Positions 47,633 through 56,690 of a DNA stretch of 64,000 nt are shown piece after piece. How positions within the stretch are numbered: position 1 is the first letter of the stretch; each line of letters opens with the position of its first letter. The stretch spans positions 85,891,968 through 85,955,967 of the forward strand of contig NC_088796.1 of the NCBI RefSeq assembly GCF_011386835.1. The letters are read 5' to 3'. Origin of the DNA: Chrysemys picta bellii. Taxonomy: Eukaryota; Chordata; Testudines; Emydidae. A program made the position numbers and the translations under genes. The notes below the pieces were generated by a model that saw only the letters and a list, made by a program, of their open reading frames with translations, ran no database searches and was not told the origin of the DNA.

Positions 47633-47638
47633 TTTATT
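47633..47638 (-). terminator. AATAAA polyadenylation signal of the BEN-like gene
   Basis: On the - strand AATAAA lies 178 bases after the stop codon of the 96-aa gene, followed by AT-rich sequence. It overlaps the start of the Myb intron on the other strand. Confidence 0.65.
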
Positions 47639-47815
47639 TTTAACAAAACAGGAATATTAACAATTAAAAGAATGGGTTGTTCATGATTAGTGTGCCCTAG
47701 GCGCTTAACGGTTTAGTAAGGGGCAGTGCAAGTTTTGAAAAGAAATCTAGCAATGTCCGGTTTTCAGTGATTGTCCTGCACAAGCCGCTCTACTGTGTAT
47801 TCCCTGCTACTGCAG

Positions 47816-48106
47816 CTACAGTAAAATGCGGTCTATATGTGCGGGGATAGAGCAGTAATCCTCCTGGGACATCTCGATGAAGCTCTCCTGGAGGTAACTT
47901 GAAAGCCGTTGCATGAGGTTCTTGGGGAGAGCGGCCTTATTGGGTCCTCCGAAGTACGACACGTTGCCGCGCCACGAGATTATCAGGTACTCGGGGATCA
48001 TTGCTCTGCACAGCAGGGCGGCATACGGCCCTGGTCTTTGGAGGCTTTCCCGGAGCATTCTCTCTTTGTCGCTCTCGGAGATCCTCATCAGGGTGATGTC
48101 GGCCAT
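47816..48106 (-). CDS. Small BEN-like protein, third gene of the Harbinger element
   Basis: A 96-aa frame starting at ATG 48106 in a near-ideal Kozak context (gtcaccATGG) and ending at a TAG at 47816. It starts MADITLMRISESDKERMLRE. The core PYAALLCRAMIPEYLIISW, then a gap, then NKAALPKNLMQRLSSYLQ and a final helix resembles the BEN domain plan: a helix with LL and a basic residue, a loop, 'kkALdpxkl', and two further helices. BEN domains bind DNA and chromatin factors. The resemblance is by eye and moderate. AATAAA lies at 47638-47633. A possible upstream intron runs from donor 48380 (ATG|GTAAGC) to acceptor 48113 (aagcag). This gene is not part of the usual two-gene PIF/Harbinger set. Confidence 0.6.
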   Translation of the reverse strand: MADITLMRISESDKERMLRESLQRPGPYAALLCRAMIPEYLIISWRGNVSYFGGPNKAALPKNLMQRLSSYLQESFIEMSQEDYCSIPAHIDRILL

Positions 48107-48112
48107 GGTGAC

Positions 48113-48380
48113 CTGCTTTTAATTAGGTAGGGGAATGTTAGTGTTGGGACTGCTTTCCCGTTCCTTTACAGAACTGTCACCGCTGGTTTGCAGCCACGCG
48201 GTGGAGGCGGGAGAGGGGCAGCCGAAAGGGATCATTCCCGGGGACAGCCGCGAGGGGGTGGGACAGGGGCAGAGTTCCCGCTTGCCGGATTGCTGGCAGC
48301 AGGGACTGACATTGATTTAAATGTGAAATGAGGCCAGTGGTAATATAAAAGTTTTAAACTGCCACAAGTGTACGGCTTAC
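48113..48380 (-). other. Possible 5' intron of the BEN-like gene
   Basis: On the - strand, gacatg|gtaagc at 48381/48380 is a good donor. An acceptor (aattaaaagcag) ends at 48113, just 6 bases before the Kozak ATG. The intron would be 268 bp and would place a non-coding first exon around 48381-48450. The acceptor lacks a strong pyrimidine tract, so this is tentative. Confidence 0.35.
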
Positions 48381-48602
48381 CATGTCTGCCTGCAACAGAA
48401 ATTCCGTTGTGCTGCCTCGCTTCTCAAATGTGCTGTTCAAGACCCCAGGCACAGAATGCGAAGGCCGAGAATTCGACCTTGTGCTGAGTGCGCATGTGAA
48501 AGGTGCTGTGCATGGTCTTGTTCACAGAGAAAGACTATGTTCTTTGTTCACAACTACATTTATCTTTCAGAGGAATTCACTCCCTTTTTCCCATTTCCAC
48601 AG

Positions 48603-49078
48603 CCCCGTCTGCGACTGTCTCACAACCTAGCCTGGAATCACACTCCCAGAGGCTAGCGCGGATTAGGCGTAGGAAGAAGAGGACACGGGAGGACATGTTC
48701 TCTGAGCTTATGGCCTCTTCCCAAGCCCAGGCAGCACAGCAGACCCAGTGGCGGGAGAACTTGACCCGAATGCACCAAGCCAACATGGATCGGGAGGAGA
48801 GGTGGCGGCAGGAAGACCAGCAGGCGACTCAAACGCTGCTTGGACTACTGAGGGAGCAAACGGACACGCTCCGGCGCCTTGTGGATGTTCTGCAGGAACG
48901 GAGGCAGGAGGACAGAGCCCCGCTGCAGTCCATCTCTAACCGCCCTCCCCCGCCACCAAGTCCCATACCCACCTCACCCAAAGTGCAAAGAAGGAGAGGC
49001 GGCAGAGTCCCTGCTAACTCTCACTCCACCCCTGCAGAGAGCTCTAGTAGCAGAAGGCTCTCATTTCCCAAAATTTGA
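48603..49078 (+). CDS. Harbinger Myb/SANT-like protein, exon 2
   Basis: The acceptor is cccatttccacag at 48590-48602. Joining to exon 1 restores an open phase-1 frame (GSA|T-PSATVSQ). An alternative acceptor at 48570 leads to a quick stop. The joined protein is 350 aa. This exon encodes a basic patch (RIRRRKKRTRED), a long charged helix rich in Q, E and R (about EERWRQEDQQATQTLLGLLR), likely a coiled coil or contact surface, then a proline-rich region and a basic serine-rich tail ending SRRLSFPKI. The stop is at 49076-49078 and AATAAA follows 72 bases later. Confidence 0.85.
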
Positions 49079-49149
49079 AAAGTTCTTTCCTTCCCGCCTG
49101 ACACAAGCCCACGTCCAAGTTTCACCTCCCAATGCCATGTGTAGTTGAT

Positions 49150-49155
49150 AATAAA
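49150..49155 (+). terminator. AATAAA polyadenylation signal of the Myb-like gene
   Basis: The AATAAA in gttgataataaaaaattc lies 72 bases downstream of the Myb-like stop codon. A T-rich and then GT-rich stretch follows, as expected of a cleavage region. Confidence 0.75.
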
Positions 49156-49375
49156 AAATTCGTTTCTGTTAACTACTGTTTCAATCATGTTCTTTTGGAG
49201 GAGGAGGGGAAAGGGGGTTGGAAATTGGACAGGACAGTCTCCTTTGGCAGGGTACATAGTCGGGGGCAGGCACAGCAGCAGGGCACATACACAGTGCAGT
49301 GATGCAGTGACTAGTTGCCCCGGTTAGTCTGGGAGGTTGTTTTGATGTAATGTTGGGGGGGGTGGGTTGCTCTGT

Positions 49376-49485
49376 GACTTTGTGGCGGGGGAGGGCAGTT
49401 ACAGATCTTAAGCGCCGGTCCTTAGACAGGATCACAGAGCCACACAGCATGGGATCTGTAACCGTCCTCCCCCTGCCACAAAGTC
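49376..49485. repeat. Large hairpin between the convergent Harbinger genes
   Basis: The left arm 49376-49407 (gactttgtggcgggggaggg and on to acagatc) pairs with the right arm 49453-49485 (gatctgtaaccgtcctcccc and on to caaagtc) with only a few mismatches or bulges, around a 45-base loop. A second, smaller perfect hairpin has arms gacaggctccg at 49526-49536 and cggagcctgtc at 49560-49570. Both lie between the two convergent polyadenylation signals. They might separate the transcription units or be a transposition-related structure, which is inferred. Confidence 0.8.
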
Positions 49486-49706
49486 AAATAGACCTCCCAT
49501 ACACACAGTCCCGATCAGGAGGGGTGACAGGCTCCGTTGAAACAAGCATCCCACCGCAGCGGAGCCTGTCAATCCTTGAGTTTAGAAGCTGCATTCGCAT
49601 CACAACACTAGACCCGCCCCGCACCACAGTCTGCGTCCCAGTTTTAAAAAATTCCCGCTAAAACAGTATTAAAGAAAACGGTGTGCTTTAACAAAGTAGA
49701 ACTATT

Positions 49707-49712
49707 TTTATT
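49707..49712 (-). terminator. AATAAA polyadenylation signal of the transposase gene
   Basis: On the - strand AATAAA (in cgaaataaaaatag) lies 115 bases after the transposase stop, followed by a T-rich stretch. It faces the Myb-like gene's signal at 49150. Confidence 0.75.
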
Positions 49713-49827
49713 TCGACACGTGTGTTGGAGGGGGGGTGAAGGGGGTATGTAACTGGATAGGATAGTCAACATTACCTGGGTAAAGAAACGGGGGCAGGTT
49801 TAGCTTCTCAGTACACAAACTATAAAA

Positions 49828-51111
49828 TCACAGGTTACCCTGCTCACTCAGGAACTTTGCTTTCAAAGCCTCCCGGATGCACAGCGCTTCCCGCTGGTCT
49901 CTTCTAATCGCCCGGCTGTCTGGCTGTGAGTAATCACCAGCCAGGCTATTTTCGTCAACCTCCCACCCCGCCATAAAGGTCTCCCCCTTGCTCTCACAGA
50001 GATTGTGGAGCACACAGCAAGCTGCTATAACAATGGGGATATTGGTTTCGCTGAGATCACAGCGAGTCAGTAAGCTTCTCCATCTCCCCTTGAGACGGCC
50101 AAAAGCACACTCCACCACCATTCTGCACTTGCTCAGCCGGTAGTTGAAGAGTTCTTTTTCAGTGTCCAGGGCGCCAGTATAGGGCTTCATGAGCCAGGGC
50201 ATTAGCGGGTAGGCTGGGTCCCCGAGGATGACTATAGGCATCTCCACATCCCCAACAGTTATTTTGTGGTCCGGGAAGTAAATACCTTGTTGCAGCCGTC
50301 TAAACAGACCAGAGTTCCTGAAAACACGAGCGTCATGAACCTTGCCCGGCCATCCCACGTAGATGTTGGTAAAACGTCCCCTGTGGTCCACCAGTGCTTG
50401 CAGCACCATGGAAAAGTATCCCTTTCGGTTAATGTACTGGGTGGCCTGGTGGTCCGGTGCCAGGATAGGGATGTGAGTTCCATCTATGGCCCCACCGCAG
50501 TTTGGGAATCCCATCGCTGCGAAGCCATCTATGATCGCCTCCACGTTTCCCAGGGTCACTACCTTTGGCAGCAGTACATCAACGATTGCCTTCGCTACTT
50601 GCATCACAACAACCCCCACGGTAGATTTGCCCACCCCAAACTGGTTCGCGACTGACCGGTAGCTGTCTGGCGTTGCAAGCTTCCACAGGGCTATGGCCAC
50701 TCGCTTCTGTACACTCAGTGCAGCTCGCAACCGGGTGTCACTGCGCTTCAGGGCAGGGGACAGCAACTCACAAAGTTCCAGGAAAGTTCCCTTCCGCATG
50801 CGAAAGTTTCGCAGCCACTGGGATTCATCCCAGACCTGCAGCACTATGCGGTCCCACCACTCAGTGCTTGTCTCCCGTGCCCAGAATCGCCGTTCCACGG
50901 CATCAACATGACCCATTGCCACTGTGATGTCCTCGGCGCTGGGTCGCCTGCTTTCTGACAGGTCTGTGCTACTCTCAGACTTCAGGACATCACCGCGGTG
51001 CCGTAGCCTCCTTGCCTGACTTTTCTGCATCTGCCTCAGGGAAACCTTTATGATAAGCTGCGAGACGTTGAGAGCGGCCACAACTGCAGCGATGGTCGCA
51101 GCGGGCTCCAT
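49828..51111 (-). CDS. PIF/Harbinger DDE transposase (HARBI1-like)
   Basis: An uninterrupted 427-aa protein that should cut and rejoin the element's ends in the nucleus, together with the Myb-like partner. The start at 51111 is the first ATG, only about 380 bp from the right end. A helix-turn-helix-like region lies at about 147-175 (SYRSVANQFGVGKSTVGVVV). The DDE_4 nuclease domain shows the catalytic triad: D210 in CGGAIDGTHIPI, D298 in ILGDPAYPL and E334 in RMVVECAFGRLKGRW. The conserved WPGKVHDARVF motif precedes D298, and CCVLHNLCE lies near 365-373. Length and order fit full-length HARBI1-type transposases. No stop, frameshift or missing catalytic residue is seen, so the protein may be active. 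Confidence 0.93.
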   Translation of the reverse strand: MEPAATIAAVVAALNVSQLIIKVSLRQMQKSQARRLRHRGDVLKSESSTDLSESRRPSAEDITVAMGHVDAVERRFWARETSTEWWDRIVLQVWDESQWLRNFRMRKGTFLELCELLSPALKRSDTRLRAALSVQKRVAIALWKLATPDSYRSVANQFGVGKSTVGVVVMQVAKAIVDVLLPKVVTLGNVEAIIDGFAAMGFPNCGGAIDGTHIPILAPDHQATQYINRKGYFSMVLQALVDHRGRFTNIYVGWPGKVHDARVFRNSGLFRRLQQGIYFPDHKITVGDVEMPIVILGDPAYPLMPWLMKPYTGALDTEKELFNYRLSKCRMVVECAFGRLKGRWRSLLTRCDLSETNIPIVIAACCVLHNLCESKGETFMAGWEVDENSLAGDYSQPDSRAIRRDQREALCIREALKAKFLSEQGNL

Positions 51112-51339
51112 GCTCGGAGTACAGTGGCGTCCGCGCTGTCAATGACTGGAAAAGCGCGCGAACTGTTTTCCCGCCGGCGCTTTCAGGGAGGGAGGGCGGG
51201 AGTGATGGACGGATGACGACAGTTTCCCAAAAGCACCCTCGACTCATTTTGTTACCCAGAAGGCATTGCCGGCTACACCCAGAATTCCAATGGGCAGAGG
51301 GGACTGCGGGAACTGTGGGATAGCTGACCACAGTGCACC

Positions 51340-51470
51340 GCTTCGAATGTCGACGCTATCACCGTTAGTGTGGACGCACAAAGTCGAATTACTGTCCTTA
51401 GTGTGGACACACACGTTCGACTTTGCAATATCGATTACAAAAATTCGATGCAAGTAAAATCGAACTACTC
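51340..51470. promoter_or_regulatory. Right subterminal cluster of TCGAATT-like motifs
   Basis: The words cttcgaatgtcgacg, agtcgaatta, cgttcgactt, atcgatta, attcgatgc and aatcgaac occur within 130 bp of the right end. They mirror the left cluster. The region is also upstream of the transposase gene, so the same sites could influence its transcription. Confidence 0.55.
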
Positions 51471-51489
51471 TCGTAGTGTAGACAAGGCC
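51470..51489 (-). repeat. Right terminal inverted repeat of Harbinger element
   Basis: Inverted, this end reads ggccttgtctacactacg. It is followed by the TAA duplication at 51490-51492. Confidence 0.9.
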
Positions 51490-51492
51490 TAA

Positions 51493-52442
51493 GATGGGTG
51501 TGATAGAAGTGGCACAGTGAACAAGAAGTGTAAAACCACTATCGAGATTGGCCAGAAACCCAGAACTGTTGTCTCAGGTAGGGAGCAGGCAAGAACCTCT
51601 TTTCTCATGCATTGGGAGAAAAAACAGCTAATGAAGTGAGAACAACCACATCTGGACCCAACACATGGCTGGGGAGACGGGGAAAGAGATCAATGATTTG
51701 CCATCTTTTCTGATACGGTATAGCAGAAAGAACGTACCACCTTCATTTTACGCTAACTAAATACAAACATAATTACCATAATTATTTTTTGCTGATTGCC
51801 TGATATGATGATCCCAACTACTTGCTTTATTCAGCTATTTATCACGTATGCAAATACAGCCTCTTTTGCAGCTGACCAGCCATCAATTTCTATAATATAG
51901 TCATAATTGTATGTTATGTAATCGCTTTGACCTGATAATGAATGTTTTTATTTTGGACTTTTGACTCATTCCTGTTGTATATGAGTCAGCTAGGCAATCA
52001 TAATGTGCCAACTTCCTTTCCAGTGCTATCTGGATTCTTTTAAGTGATACCCTTTTAGCCTTTAGGTATGGGACTCCTAGAAAGTATAAAAATGGCTTTT
52101 TGATTTGAAGCTTATAAAAGAGAAAAAACTAGTAGTTGTGTAGTTAGGCTGCTTTAAAACTAAAAGTCAAAATGCTATTAGTGGCAATGGGAATACAATT
52201 TAGATCTTGGACTACCCAAAATACATAGCAAAACTCCCCCCAAAACCAGACCACATGGACACATGTTGTGTGCATTATTTTAGTACAGAGAAAATTCATT
52301 TTTAATCAGTCTCTACTGAGAAGAATTCTGTCCATGGGGCTATGTAGTTATACTGAGATTCTAGGTTCACATGTATTCTTGTGCCTATTTTGAATCTCAC
52401 ATTGACTATAACTGTGCGTACCAGTGTTTGCATATGTAATAG
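51493..52442. other. AT-rich flank without recognisable genes
   Basis: Sequence between the Harbinger element and the hAT remnant. No feature could be supported. Confidence 0.4.
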
Positions 52443-53185
52443 TAGGGCTATCAAGCAATTAAAAAAAATTAATCATGATTAATTGTGCAATTAAAAAAGT
52501 TATTAATTGTACTGTTCAAAAATTTAAATGGTATTCTATTATGTTTTCTACATTTTCAAATATATTGATTTCAATTACAACAGAACACAAAGTGTATAGT
52601 GCTCACTTTATATTTATTTTTTATTACAAATGTGTGTGCTATAAAAAAAAGAAATAGTATTTTTCAGTTCACCTAATACAAGTACTGTGGTGCAATCTCT
52701 TTATCATGAATGTTGATCTTACAAATGTAGAATGTACAAAAAAAATCTGCATTCAAAAATAAAACATGTAGGATCTTCAGATCCTACAAGTCCACTCAGT
52801 CCTACTTCTTGTTCAGTCAGTCACTCAGGCAAACAAGTTTGTTTACATTTTCAGGAAATAATGCTGCCCACTTCTTGTGTACAGTGTCACCTGGAAGTGA
52901 GAACAGGTATAGCCAGCGCTGCAAGATATTTACGTGCCAGATGCATTAAAGCATCTGTCCCTTTATGCTCCAACCTCCATTCTAGAGGACATGCATCCAT
53001 GCTAATGAGGGATTCTGCTTGATAACAATCCATAACAGTGCAGACTGACGCATGTTCACTTTCATCATCTGAGTCAGATACCAACAGCAGAAGGTTGATT
53101 TTCTTTTTTGGTGGGTCAGGTTCTGTAGTTTCCACATTGGAGTGTTGAAATAATTTGAGATGTAACATGGATGCCTTCATTGTTT
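52443..53185 (-). mobile_element. hAT-type DNA transposon remnant
   Basis: The + strand begins with tagggctatcaagcaattaa followed by an attaatcatgattaatt palindrome, a pattern typical of one terminal region of hAT-like elements. A 97-codon minus-strand frame (52887-53180) lies further in. Only one end and the gene's 3' part are present. The opposite terminus and target duplication are missing or beyond recognition. Confidence 0.6.
52887..53180 (-). pseudogene. hAT transposase C-terminal (dimerisation) remnant
   Basis: The frame holds an acidic segment (VSDSDDESEHAS) followed by ISMDACPLEWRLEHKGTDAL and MHLARKYLAALAIPVLTSR. The latter follows the hAT dimerisation pattern (PLxWWKxH, LARKYLxxPATSVPxER), but the tryptophan pair and SxER residues are lost. 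A frameshift or stop truncates it before the C-terminus. Confidence 0.6.
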
Positions 53186-54984
53186 GTTTTTGGTGTCCTG
53201 GATATTGGCCTTTGTTATAATTTTACTTTGGATTTACCAAATTGCTAGATCTTTTTAATTTCTGAAATTAGAGCTATTCAACTACATAAGCCAGTAAGTC
53301 ATAGTTCAGCTCCCTTTATACTCTCTAATCACCTGAAATGTTTTGTTATATACAGTACTTGTGATGAGAAGATTAGGTAGAATTAGAGTAACAAGAAGAG
53401 AGAAGTAGGTCAAACACCCAATAGAAGAGTTTTCTTTTTAAAATGGTTTTGCATGCTGGAAACAGCAGTTGTAAGCTTTGTTCCCCCCCCCCCCAATCCA
53501 ACTTTGTATAAGTTTTTGATAATTCAGGAAATTAATGTCTCATGTCATTTTGAGTAATTAATTAGCAAATACTTTTGAACAACATTGGGTAGGAGTAATT
53601 AGCGGGTACCTTAAAAAAAAAAAAATACATACATACTCACATCTGAAGTCATCATCAAATTCACTGCTGCAAAGCCACCCAGCAAGTCTTCTGTACCAAT
53701 TAAGCAGGTGAGAAACGCTACCAAGACCTTGTACTGGTCCTCTGCACAGTGGTGAATTTCCCCTTGGTGAACATATCACATATGTTAAATAGAATAGTGT
53801 ATGAGGGAATAGGTTTGATAGTTAATTAGAACTGCAGATGGAATGTTTTTGTTTTGTCAGTTCTGCAAACTGACCTGCTACTTTCCAGAGCCATTACAGT
53901 AAGGAAACATTAAAAACTTCATATTCAAACAAGGGTGCAGCTAGTACATGTAGGGAATAGAAAAACATTCCCAAACTGGCTGAGATCAACTAAAATTAAG
54001 TCTGAATATTGTGGGTTCTTGTTTGATAGTCTCAGTATTGCAATGAGATGATATGTGCATGACGACTAGTAAAATTTTGACAAAAAAAAAATTCTCCACA
54101 TATATATATGCACAGATTTGGGTTGGCCAAAACATGTCAAATTTGTGATGAATTTGACAAATTTTTTTCAGCTGGGGGAGGAGAGGTTTGAAGAGGAGGA
54201 AATTCAAAAAACATCTAAACATTTTATTTTGACACATTCAAAATGAAATGTTTGTCTTTTGTTATTTACTTTATTTATTTTTTCTAAATAAAGCATTTGA
54301 AATTTGTGTAGCTCTAATTATGTCATCTCACCCTTGAAACTTGTAACTTAATGTAATCATCAAGCCAACACCAGCTCTGAATACATTCTACTCTAAGATG
54401 CCATACACAGTTTGTGGGAAAAGACAACGCCCACTTCTTCCCCCACCAGACGGGATGATGCCTGAAAACAGCCTCACAGGGAACCTCATGAAATTTCCTC
54501 CTCCCAGACTCCCCTTCCACAGGTAGTGATCCCTCCCCCGCCACAAGGTAGTGATCAGTCCTCCCGTTTTCAGTATATTCTGTGTATGTGTCTGTCTGTA
54601 GGGATTTGATACTTCCCTTCCAGCTTCCCTTTCCCAGGGAAATTCCACAGCCAATACATAACTTTCCAGTCCAGTCCTTCTGGGCGGATGCCAGATATTG
54701 TTTACTTGTATCCTATCTGAGAATTCATTCACTTTGTTGATTAGCCTATTTGGGGCTGAACTGAAACTGATAGAAGCGGAGGATCTAGTAATATTAGTGC
54801 TCACAACAAGTGACACTCATAGGCTGCAGAGGTAGGAGGCTTGCTGGAAATAGACGCTCTCTGGCTCCCTCTATAAATAAACAGGAAAAATTGAAGAGAT
54901 TCCTATGTGCTACCAGATTTCATTTGCATATATATTCTAAGGCTAGAAGTAACCAGTGTAATCATTTAGTCTGTCCTCCTAAAT
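53186..54984. other. No recognisable gene
   Basis: AT-rich sequence with a 12-base C run near 53482-53493. The 142-codon minus-strand frame at 54388-54816 has no recognisable domain and overlaps another frame, so it is not called. Confidence 0.4.
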
Positions 54985-55175
54985 GATTGGCAGAAATGGT
55001 GTCCCTAGCCTCTATTTACCAGAAGCTGGGAATGAGTGACAGGAAATGGATCACTTGATGATTACCTGTTCTGTTCATTCCCTCTGGGGAACCTGGCACT
55101 GGCCACTGTCATAAGACAGGATACTGGGCTAGATGGACCTTTGGTCTGACCCAGTAGGGCCATTCTTACATACTT
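54985..55175 (+). mobile_element. CR1 LINE 3' end
   Basis: The sequence begins at ttggcagaaatggtgtccct and ends with aggatactgggctagatgg, tttggtctgacccagtaggg and ccattctta. It is nearly identical in layout to the copy at 5005-5247 but shorter at its 5' side. Confidence 0.85.
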
Positions 55176-56399
55176 GCATTAAGTATTTAAAGTTGTGTTA
55201 TTTTGAGTTCCATTATATTATGCCACCATCTCAGATGGATAGCATTGTATGGGAAACCAGGCAGGCTAAGATCTAGACAAGTAATATTCCTCTGCAGACT
55301 CTGTACTGTATGGTCCAGCTTAGTCCCTTCTGTTTGTCTTCAATGTCAATTTTTTGGAGGTCCTATGGAAAATCATATGGCAAAGAATACTCTAAGGCAT
55401 AATGCCTTAATTACTCATTTCTCTTTTCAAAATTTGAAAAAATAAATTTATAGTGCAAAATAAATTCAAGCAGAGAGGTGGAAAGTTAGAATTATTAAAC
55501 AAAACAGTAGAACTGAAATGCTTGATTAGATGGCCTATTGTATAAGTCATCATTCTTTTTTGGAAAAGGCATACCAGACTTAGAATATTAAGCTGGCTGA
55601 TCATTCTTGCTTTATAACCATTGGCTTCATCTTCACAACAGGAATTGGATCTGTACCTGATTGAAATAAATATGAATGACTACTCCTTTTTATGTGCTTT
55701 AACTAGAACAGAAAAGAACTACTGGGCCATACCAGCTGGTAATTTTAAATGGTAAAATACAAAGATTCAAAGCCCTATTTTCCCCTTATTGTATGATTCT
55801 TCTCCACAGAACCATATAATCTCAAATGGAATCCTATGATCATAGATCACTAAGCCCGTAGTAGATAACTGGAATTTAAAAAAAAGAAGAAGATGCTATC
55901 ATTGGTAATCTAGTGCATCACTTCGTGCATCCAGCTAATGACAGGGGAGACCAAAAGATTTTGGAATATGTAACTTGTGGACATACAACTTCAAACCTCA
56001 AGGTTGTCTCTCTTCTAGGAGAGCTTTATGAGACATAATATGCTATGGGGACAGCAGCTGCAGCTGGACAGACAGGAGGCCCACAATGCTGAAGCAAGAG
56101 TTAATTAAGTAGGAACCATGGTTTGTGGAATATCATGTAAGCAACACAATTATTTCTTTTCAGTGGGCTCTTATGCTTCTTGATCTGGGACATGATAAAG
56201 CTCACTTCTAAGAGTTGCATTAACTAATACACACATACTTCAGCTGTGAAACCAGAACCTGTGCGCATGCACACAAAATTGGATGGTTGAAATTTTTCCT
56301 AGTTTTATTAAGCATTTACACAATGGTATTGCAGTGGCTGAACATCTTAGAATTATAACAGCCTCAAAACACTTTAGTTACATAAAGGACAAACAAGAA
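55176..56399. other. No recognisable gene
   Basis: AT-rich sequence. Nothing here could be supported as gene or named repeat. Confidence 0.4.
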
Positions 56400-56402
56400 T
56401 AA

Positions 56403-56687
56403 GGCTTGGTCTACACTAAACCCCCAAATCGAAGTAAGGTACGCAACTTCAGCTACGTGAATAACGTAGCTGAAGTCGACGTACCTTACTTCGAACTTAC
56501 CGCGGTCCACACCCGGCAGGCAGGCTCCCCCGTCGACTCCGCGTACTCCTCGCGGTGAGCAGGATTACCGGAGTCGACGGGGAGCACTTCTGAGTTCGAT
56601 TTATCGCGTCCAGACAAGACGCGATAAATCGAACCCAGAAGTTCGATTGCCTGCCGCCGAACCAGCGCGGTAAGTATAGACAAGCCC
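56403..56687 (-). mobile_element. Harbinger-type MITE with two hairpins
   Basis: A 285-bp relative of the element at 12784-13069 in opposite orientation. The ends are ggcttggtctacactaaac and, inverted, gggcttgtctatacttacc. TAA precedes it (56400-56402) and TTA follows (56688-56690), fitting a TTA/TAA-type target. Hairpins have arms 56446-56458 and 56464-56476 (loop gaata), extendable to about 56427-56497, and arms 56586-56610 and 56618-56642 (loop cagacaa). Arm differences from 12784 are compensated on both sides. It is CpG-rich and non-coding. Confidence 0.85.
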
Positions 56688-56690
56688 TTA

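Larger units (their letters stand above)
47609..48602 (+). other. Intron of the Myb-like gene (994 bp), hosting an antisense gene
   Basis: The intron starts gtaagt and ends with a pyrimidine-rich tract and cag. On the opposite strand it contains a complete small gene (47816-48106) with its polyadenylation signal at 47633-47638, so the antisense transcript would end only some 25 bases inside the intron's 5' end. Confidence 0.8.
46636..51489. mobile_element. Complete PIF/Harbinger DNA transposon (4,854 bp)
   Basis: The element is bounded by TAA on both sides (46633-46635 and 51490-51492), the 3-bp target duplication typical of PIF/Harbinger. Its inverted ends are GGCCTGGTCTACACTAG on the left and GGCCTTGTCTACACTACG on the right. 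It encodes a spliced Myb/SANT-like protein on the + strand and a DDE transposase on the - strand, convergent, each with a polyadenylation signal. A third small minus-strand gene lies inside the Myb intron. All coding frames are open, CpG content is high relative to the surroundings and the ends are well preserved. Together these indicate recent insertion and possible autonomy. Confidence 0.93.

Noticed and set aside
50266..50655. 129-codon + strand frame opposite the transposase
   Set aside because: It is antisense shadow of the DDE transposase domain and has no motif of its own.
54388..54816. 142-codon minus-strand open frame
   Set aside because: No domain or splice context is visible; it overlaps another frame and includes repeat-like sequence.
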